A stretch of DNA of 64,000 bases from Branchiostoma lanceolatum (lineage: Eukaryota; Chordata; Leptocardii; Amphioxiformes; Branchiostomatidae): NCBI RefSeq assembly GCF_035083965.1, contig NC_089727.1, positions 9,367,501 through 9,431,500 on the forward strand, written 5' to 3'. Within the stretch, counting starts at the first letter, position 1; every line of letters starts with the position of its first letter. The notes under the pieces were generated by a model. That model was not told the origin of the DNA. It did no database searches and worked only from the letters and a program-made list of their open reading frames with translations. The position numbers and the translations under genes were made by a program. This document shows, in pieces, positions 59,001 to 64,000 of the stretch.

Positions 59001-61934
59001 AACAAAGGACCTAAATGTACAAGCAGTACTAAATGTACATGTCCTTTGTACATGTACATTTACCTATATTACACATGAACCTACATGTATATTACACAGC
59101 CATTGACATACATGTAGATTTTATTGAAACCATGCAAAAAGTACAAGGACTTAGCAGTAGAAGTCTCTACATGGTATACTACAACTAAAACATTAAATAC
59201 ATGCCTAGACACAGGCTGCTCCAAAGATGATTTCCATGGGCAAATGTTGCAGTATAGTTTCTTCACCCTCCATAATGAAAGATCTCTCTGTCACTATAAG
59301 CTGGCTCACAGTTTGAAATGCACATGGGCGAGGTCAAAGGTGAAGGCCCTTAATTTGTAAATAGCTCTTGTCTAGACCTGTTTTGTTTTTTGTCACAGGG
59401 GCTTTCAACTTTCACAAATAACCTACAATGTATCACACTGCACAAGTGCATTTCAAACCATGAACTAGCTGATAGATCATAAGGTTGCTTAGCTCCATAC
59501 CCCAGAATCATTTTTGGAAGAGCCCTCACTACAGCAGGATTGGACAAAGGATGGGATCAGTACACTACATGTATGTTTGTGGGTTAAGTTCTGCAAGCAG
59601 CTCTAAATCTGTGGACAGATGTTAGTAAGGCAGGTGAGGGATGTTAATCATTAGTGCCTTCACCTTTGCTTTGTCTCTTGCTCTTTTCTGACAGGTCAGT
59701 GCCAGCACCTGCAAGGAAACTTACAACTTTAGTTCACCCGCAAAGCATAACAGTCCACCTATCAAGCGTTTTCATCTGACGTCATTGCTGTGTTCGAACA
59801 CCATGTTAGTGTCTTTTTTTGCATTTCAGTGAATCGTAGTTCTAGGGCATTTTTGGACATTCAAAGATCTTCTGACCCTCTCAAATAACCACTATCAAGT
59901 GTCTACAGCTCAAAAAGGAGACTGCAAATGTACCAGAAGAATAATTGAAACAATGTGAGAAAATACAAAAATAATGTGTACCCTTAAGCTATGATCCATT
60001 GAAATGCAAATAGGGACACCAACATGGCTTCTCAAATACTATATTCTAACTGAAGGTATATGCAAGTCAGGTGGAGCATAAATTCAAAGTAAATTGTAAG
60101 ATGATTCTGCATTTGCGTCTCTAATTCCTTCCATGTTGAATGTATCTTACCGTTACAGTATATACATGTAGTAGTCACTACTGATGCGCACACACACACA
60201 CACACACACACAAACGCATGCATGCACACATACACACAAACAAATAAAGACAAACACATTGGTTTATAGACAGATCCTATAGCCCCAGCCACCTCTGTCA
60301 AAACGTAGACGTGCAAAATAAACATATAAAAGTGCAAATGCTTTGGGGATGTGCAGCCACTCTCTCATTGGTCGAATAGCTAATTGCCATCCTCTTATTG
60401 GCTTAACTTCTAATTATGATGGACAGTCAGGATCAGTCTATTACCTTCTTCCTCCACATTTCTGGACTGTCTCTTCTTCCTCTGCCTGGCCTTCCTCTCC
60501 TGTCGGTCCTGCTGTGGTTCCCAGACGTTGTCCACGCTGCCGTTGGCCGACGCCCCATCCTCCACCCCGTCTACCCCGCCCCGAGACGCCAACGCAGACG
60601 ACGACAGCTGAGAATCACTCCCGGTGATCCCTAGGACAATGTAGGAGAAAGATTGAAGACGTTATCAAATAACATCAAGAAACTGGAAAATGTATCTAAA
60701 ATACTGTTTTAGATCACAGGAAAGCTACACTTTCACTGGTCATAAGTCATATAAGACAGAAATATGCTATTGAAAAGTGTATGCAAACTTATGAAGGATA
60801 CTACATGTACTATACAGAAAAGAAAACACACAAAATCAAACCACCACAATATCTAATGACTAATAAAAATGACATATTTACACAGAAATGCACCACAAAA
60901 TTGTATCGACAATCTAACCTTTATCATACAATATAGGTGTAGTTGATTTACGCTACATTATAAGTACTGTAAATCATAAAATATTTGCTGTAGTTTTATT
61001 TTCGCAGTGAGAGGCCTAGGTCATCGCGACTTCATCCCACTATGAACATGTACTCTTTCGTTCACTGTGTAACTGTTACTACTACTAAATTCTATAATTA
61101 GTATAAATATGGTGTGTTTCAACAACAAACTTAAACCATTACAACTCACTGCAAATTTAAATGACCCTGCAAACTTAAAATTATTCACAATACCTCAGCA
61201 TTGTTTAACTTAAAGACTAAGTGGCCAAGTGCATACTAGTAAGTAAATACCTGCTGACAATCTTTTCTTTTTCTTGGACGTGGTTGCCAAGAGATCTATG
61301 TGAATGAAAAAAAGTACATATAATCAAGTGTCCATGTGCAATGGAAAATAAATCAAATGAATAAAGAAAAACTAGATACAAGTACATGATAAGTGAAAGC
61401 CTAGTAGTAGAAGTATGATACATTGATTACATCAGAAGCATTGACCAATGAGAAGGGCAATATATTTAATTAGATGTACCCTTACCTGGTCCTTCAGTGA
61501 TTGTGCTGTCCAATGTAAGGGGAGAAGACACAAGGATATGTGATTATGATACAGTATTTGAATATTCAACGAATACAAATTCAAATTTCATGTAAGAAAA
61601 TGACAAATCAGCAGGAAGACTATTTGGGACTATTTTAGTTACGTACATCGAAATCAGTCGTTTTAATTACGCCTAATTCATAGCCTGACCCCTCAAATTT
61701 TACGAACATTGTAATCTGTACTTTTTTACACAAAGAAAAATTGGCGCCTGAATGTAACGTGAAGCAGAGCAAGCCTGCAGAATTTATTAATACGTAGCTG
61801 CCTTCCTGAATTTATCGTAGAGCGTTGATGGTACCCCCCATGCAGGCCCCTATATATAATATTATAACCCCCAAATAACCAATGGGAACTCACCTTGGAC
61901 CTGGTAGGGGAGGAAGGTTTCTTGGAGGGAGGTC
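47015..61934 (-). CDS. TMEM237: Transmembrane protein 237 (ciliary transition zone)
   Basis: Seventeen coding exons: 61934-61894, 61505-61486, 61295-61251, 60630-60445, 59708-59664, 58518-58450, 56741-56658, 56040-55939, 55721-55619, 55082-55036, 54722-54594, 52972-52866, 52289-52087, 51708-51632, 50024-49886, 49409-49288, 47082-47015 (TAG). All junctions are in phase (1587 bases, 528 residues); the ATG exon upstream was not found. Early residues match human (LPPRNLPPLPG), then come Lys/Arg-rich blocks, VADEDIIVGD, TSQPVGPLFVETK and four transmembrane segments (FCHGILAGYSLW; QPAQSLFYILLAICTVSVFD; YLISIIFSVSIASIDD; MRVGGAILGWLIVAL). The human protein is about 408 residues; the extra length is in the basic N-terminal part. 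TMEM237 acts at the ciliary transition zone and is mutated in Joubert syndrome 14. Confidence 0.93.
48185..48261 (+). tRNA. tRNA-Arg(TCG)-like pseudogene or SINE head
   Basis: The segment 'cacttcggacccagaagatc' followed by cgggttcg resembles the anticodon and T-arm region of tRNA-Arg(TCG), with TCG at 48226-48228. tggccgatctgg fits the D-arm/A-box region, and a T run follows at 48265. The B box (ggttcgtgtcc) and acceptor pairing are imperfect, so a functional tRNA is unlikely. It lies in the last intron of TMEM237. Confidence 0.45.
49510..49690. repeat. Dispersed repeat (intact form of that at 18880)
   Basis: Contains accacctggccaatgtgacc, aatttttcccattgata and gtgaccacctgtcaac in the same order as the interrupted copy at 18880-19265. 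In a TMEM237 intron. Confidence 0.6.
50150..50265 (+). repeat. Dispersed repeat containing 'ctcattggct'
   Basis: Contains 'aacggacatgcaaccattct', cttattggtcgaactg and tgtgatggacagtgagga. Same family as 25084-25172 and 60313-60440. In a TMEM237 intron. Confidence 0.6.
50404..51305. mobile_element. ~0.9-kb non-autonomous DNA transposon (pogo-like ends)
   Basis: The left end is cagtagattccgcatatctg tatagccc after TA; the right end has gggctatacagatatgcat, the complement of the inner terminal repeat, followed by a diverged edge. CAGT..GATTC after TA resembles Tigger/pogo termini. The interior is GC-richer, with ccccgaact in opposite orientations near both ends. No transposase. In a TMEM237 intron. 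Confidence 0.55.
51515..51632. mobile_element. MITE of the 'aaagtaaatg..tacagta' family
   Basis: Shares tactacagaattgtt, ttcccccctaccacaaaata and ccccaaaagtaaatgc..tacagta with copies at 52733-52850 and 55190-55312. Its right edge meets the exon donor at 51631. Confidence 0.65.
52733..52850. mobile_element. MITE of the 'aaagtaaatg..tacagta' family
   Basis: tactacagaattgtttcaag, ttccctcctgccacgaaata and gcaaaagtaaatga then tacagta. In the TMEM237 intron just before exon 52866. Confidence 0.65.
53281..54093 (-). mobile_element. Non-LTR retrotransposon reverse-transcriptase C-terminal fragment
   Basis: A 270-codon open frame. It has a C2H2-like knuckle (CPDCTRDFPTKRGLAIHRSR then WC) followed by the conserved tail of LINE polymerases: TFDYLGSRMQCDGD, LYKSSVCSTLTHSCEAWDMT, CLHVITKKHFRDTA and RRLRYLGHILRMD. 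The catalytic RT palm (YADD region) and endonuclease are missing, so this is a 5'-truncated copy. It is intact across 270 codons, so fairly young, and lies in the TMEM237 intron between exons 52972 and 54594, in the same orientation. Clade not determined. Confidence 0.82.
54313..54543. mobile_element. Foldback MITE (gaaacgtctga family)
   Basis: acagttac then aagcaactggataaaatttt gaagc at the left is complementary to gcttcaaaattttatccagt tgcttgagtaactgt at the right. Related to 15391-15512. Confidence 0.8.
54815..55312. mobile_element. Diverged MITE copies flanking TMEM237 exon 55036-55082
   Basis: Two or more fragments of the ACTGTAAAT..TTTTGTGGTG family: a 'ttcgcagtgacctgtcactg' segment near 54860, and 55095-55312 (actgtaagtc... 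ttatttttgtggtgacctct ... aaagtaaatgaatttacagt). A 47-base exon sits between them. Confidence 0.55.
57092..57165. mobile_element. Self-complementary MITE (ccttctccctgctg family)
   Basis: ttaaccttctccctgctg at the left is complementary to cagcagggagaaggct at the right. Related to 17667-17746 and 28469-28548. Confidence 0.7.
58158..58345. mobile_element. MITE of the ACTGTAAATGCATTTA family
   Basis: Begins tactgtaaatgcatttaatt and contains 'tttgcgatggtttttaggtc' and 'ttttgcggtggttttaatct', the family's Gly-like GGTGGTTTT phrases in repeated form; ends near cgcgaaaactgtgaac. In a TMEM237 intron. A similar phrase, ttttgcggtggttttaggtt, occurs near 675-695. Confidence 0.5.
59318..59465. mobile_element. 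MITE of the 'gtcaaaggtgaaggccc' family with long ends
   Basis: gtttgaaatgcacatgggcg at the left pairs with gcacaagtgcatttcaaacc at the right; the inner aggtcaaaggtgaaggccct pairs with ggggctttcaactttcaca. This is the best preserved copy of the family also seen at 28290, 33600 and 43195. Confidence 0.75.
60187..60212. repeat. (AC)n microsatellite
   Basis: About 13 AC units in a TMEM237 intron. Confidence 0.9.
60313..60440 (+). repeat. Dispersed repeat abutting a TMEM237 donor
   Basis: Contains 'gatgtgcagccactctctca', ttggtcgaatagct and tgatggacagtcagga; same family as 25084-25172 and 50150-50265. Its right edge is within a few bases of the exon donor at 60444. Confidence 0.6.
60962..61190. 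mobile_element. Diverged MITE (actgtaaatcataaa)
   Basis: 'gtagttttattttcgcagtg' and 'ctgcaaatttaaatgaccct' mark a decayed copy of the family at 55095-55312, between two TMEM237 exons. Confidence 0.45.
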
Positions 61935-62064
61935 CTATCAGAGAACAGGACAGAAATATGATTCATAAAACTATTTCAAAACATAAGTGCTTTAATTTTA
62001 AAAAGTATTTTTCTGTTATATTCATAATTTTGGAGCTGTAATTTTGACCTTTCCCTGAGTACTA

Positions 62065-62801
62065 CCAAGGAGGTTTTATATAGAAGGAGAGCGGACGAGC
62101 TAGCGCCCCGCTGGGTCCTTTTGTTTCGCCCCGCTGCGACCCATTGTGTATAGCTGGCGCGGCGCCATCTTTGAACCCGATGCGTGAATCGCGGTTCTCT
62201 ATGCAAATGAGCTTCGGCATGACGTCACACGTGCCGAGCTTGAGCCGACCGGCAGCCGAGATGCCTCGGGTTTCCGACGATTTCCTTATTTGGGACACCC
62301 GGTAGGGTTCGGCTGACGTCATCATTCGATTGAGGACAAAATGGCGGTCATCTAGACATTTGAGTTTTCGTCGTGCGAGCAACATGGGTGAGTTTATGGT
62401 CTTTTTCGTCCACAAGTCTCCGTTTTTTAGCGTTCGAATTATAGATCAATAGCTATAATTTCATGTAGCCACAAAAAATTTGTATCGTTATTTTAGAAAG
62501 GTTTTTTTTTTTTCCTGAATAGCTGAAGGGTTCCTCGTTCCAAATTTGTAATTTTTGGCGCCGGTACCTGGGTAGATTTTCCGGTACCTGGGAGTGACTT
62601 TTTGTATAATTTTCGGGCCCGTCCGTGCATGGAGGTCCTTAGTTCGTGTCCATGGGTTCTTCGGTCATGATTTGGATAGCTATGTGTGTTTCCTTAAGAG
62701 ACTTTTAGGTCTATTTATGTCGGCTCCCGATTGACATGTTTACCGGCATATTAAAGAAAGTATTTGCGAGCCAAGCCAAGCTAAGTGTGTAACCTCCTTG
62801 G
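62065..62801. repeat. Segment bounded by CCAAGGAGGTT / AACCTCCTTGG
   Basis: The left edge 62065-62085 (ccaaggaggttttatatag) and right edge 62791-62801 (aacctccttgg) are the two halves of the palindrome seen at 10248 and 23438. The GC-rich divergent promoter region and the ATG exon of the plus-strand gene lie inside. It may be an element with these as terminal repeats, or a palindrome split by an insertion. Confidence 0.4.
62085..62400. promoter_or_regulatory. Putative divergent promoter between TMEM237 and the RAG1-N-like gene
   Basis: A GC- and CpG-richer block between the first located TMEM237 coding exon (minus) and the ATG of the plus-strand gene at 62384. It includes gatgacgtca-type (atgacgtcac at 62219, ctgacgtcat at 62313) CRE-like words and a plus-strand ccaaaatggcggtcat stretch (YY1-like AAGATGGCGG relative). 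Function is inferred from position and composition. Confidence 0.45.
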
Positions 62802-64000
62802 TAAGCCAAGCTCAGTCGGCATTATATTGCAATACCACGAGCAAAGTACAAAATACTATAACTTCTGCTAAAACGATCAGTTTTGTGAGAGGTTTGTGAT
62901 GTACAAATATGATTTTGCAGATCTTATATTATACCTTGTTTGTTCAATGTAATTCAAAGGGAGGTTTGAACCACTTTGTACAGGGAAACTTAAAAGGATG
63001 TCTTATTTTTCTAAATTGCTGATATTTGAGAATATTGCTATCATTGTGCTTTGCCCTAGTCCTAAGAAGCCCCCCCTTCAGGAATTGATATTTTGGTAGC
63101 ATAGGAGGGAAAATTGGACAAAGAAGTTGCACAAAGATACATTAAATTTTGCCTGCTATATACTTGTTTTGTTTCTATTTTATTTGTGTCCGGCCCTGGG
63201 TCCATATCAAAAACAAGGACAAAATATCAGTATGTATGTATCTAAATACATACATTTAGATATAACTTTGTGGGTATATGCATATATTACAAATCTTTTG
63301 ACATGAGCTTCTTAATCTTATCCTTATTCAGATCACAAAGGAAACCTTGCAAGGGTTTGTAGAGTATGCGGCACGCGCTTCAAACCTCCAAAAGATCGGA
63401 AACCCAAACCTGTAACTGCATTTCGAGAAACCATTTTGTATCTGTTCGATGGTTTTGACATCATACATGACAAGGAGGACACTCATCCCCCCTTTGTGTG
63501 CGAGAAATGCCGGCTCACCTTAATCAAGGCACAAGCAAAGCTTAAAGATGGAAAAGGTGCAACAACAATGTTGGGTGACAAGATGGCAGACTTCCATCCA
63601 CACACGGAGGACACTTGTACCATATGCAACTACAGACCAACTGGCAGACCAATAAAGAAAACTCCCCCTGGGTTGCGAGCGCCCTCCACAGCGGTACCAC
63701 CTGAAAACGGCTCAACTTTTGACACACTCACTGATGGAGAGATTATTGACGAAGCAACGAGACACGGATTTGCCCATCTGGGGAGTGCTGGGAATGGTGA
63801 TCTGGTTTTCGCCAAATATCAGGTCAAGAGCGTTCATGTCAAAATCCAACAGCAGGTCAACGTCAAACAGGACAGGACATGGGAGGTGTTTGTCCATGAC
63901 AAACCACTTCCTCCATCCCACCCCATATATTCTTCCCGAAGTCTTCCATCCGTGCTCACCAAAGATACAAAGTCAAAGTTGTTTTTGGAACTAAAGGAAA
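62384..64000 (+). CDS. RAG1-N-terminal-region-like zinc-binding protein, 3' truncated by window
   Basis: Exon 1 is ATGG (62384-62387, donor ggtgagt); exon 2 starts at 63332 (acceptor ttattcag) and stays open to the window end, giving about 224 residues. The N-terminus has CRVCGTRF (Cys11, Cys14), then THPPFVCEKC (His53, Cys58, Cys61), then FHPHTEDTCTIC (His90, His92, Cys97, Cys100). The same order and spacing style (CxxCG.xF ... HPxxxCxxC ... HPHxxxCxxC) marks the zinc-binding region that precedes the RING finger in vertebrate RAG1. In RAG1 a RING and the recombinase core follow; here the 120 residues after the motif look like neither, and no DDE core is visible before the edge. It could be a host gene or part of an N-RAG-type transposon. 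Function unknown. Confidence 0.72.

Noticed and set aside
62062-62415. 117-codon minus-strand frame as TMEM237 first exon
   Set aside because: No convincing donor in the right phase and no similarity to the TMEM237 N-terminus; the ATG exon was left unassigned.
1-64000. CRISPR arrays, bacterial operons, ribosome binding sites or phage modules
   Set aside because: The window is intron-bearing animal DNA; the tandem arrays present have no unique spacers of constant length and no cas genes.

Overview
The window is animal nuclear DNA. Genes are split by GT/AG introns, most of the sequence is intronic or intergenic, and miniature inverted-repeat elements and microsatellites are abundant. The recognisable proteins (UDP-glucuronosyltransferase, G-protein gamma, FBXO8, kelch-like, TMEM237, a RAG1-N-terminus-like protein) plus the repeat content suggest an invertebrate deuterostome, most likely an amphioxus (Branchiostoma). 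The species is an inference, not something read from a marker gene.

Layout. 1-9.06 kb: no gene recognised, several hairpin elements. 9.07-14.57 kb: two tandem UGT genes on the minus strand, four coding exons each; the downstream copy has an 8-base deletion that breaks the signal-peptide frame. 14.6-18.6 kb: hairpin array, perfect palindrome, SINE and MITEs. 18.61-18.81 kb: coding exon of a G-protein gamma subunit (minus). 19-25.6 kb: no gene seen. 25.68-28.77 kb: FBXO8 (F-box plus Sec7-type domain), five coding exons, minus strand. 30.7-46.4 kb: a large inverted duplication carrying two single-coding-exon BTB-BACK-Kelch genes with their 5' ends facing each other. One arm is split by about 8.6 kb of mobile DNA: a 316-bp element and an 8.25-kb element sharing both termini, the larger holding a gag-integrase fusion ORF from a Ty3/gypsy retrotransposon and about 3.8 kb of a roughly 113-bp satellite. 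47.0-61.9 kb: the ciliary transition-zone gene TMEM237 (minus), for which 17 coding exons join in phase. Its introns hold a reverse-transcriptase fragment, a tRNA-Arg-like sequence and many MITEs. 62.38-64.0 kb: start of a divergent plus-strand gene whose N-terminus carries the cysteine/histidine pattern of the RAG1 N-terminal region; it runs off the window.

The genes do not form a pathway. Interest lies in the structural history (nested palindrome, composite transposon, satellite gradient) and in the RAG1-N-like gene sharing a short divergent promoter interval with TMEM237. Exon limits were set by eye from splice consensus and phase compatibility, and by remembered similarity to human FBXO8, TMEM237 and RAG1; no search was run.
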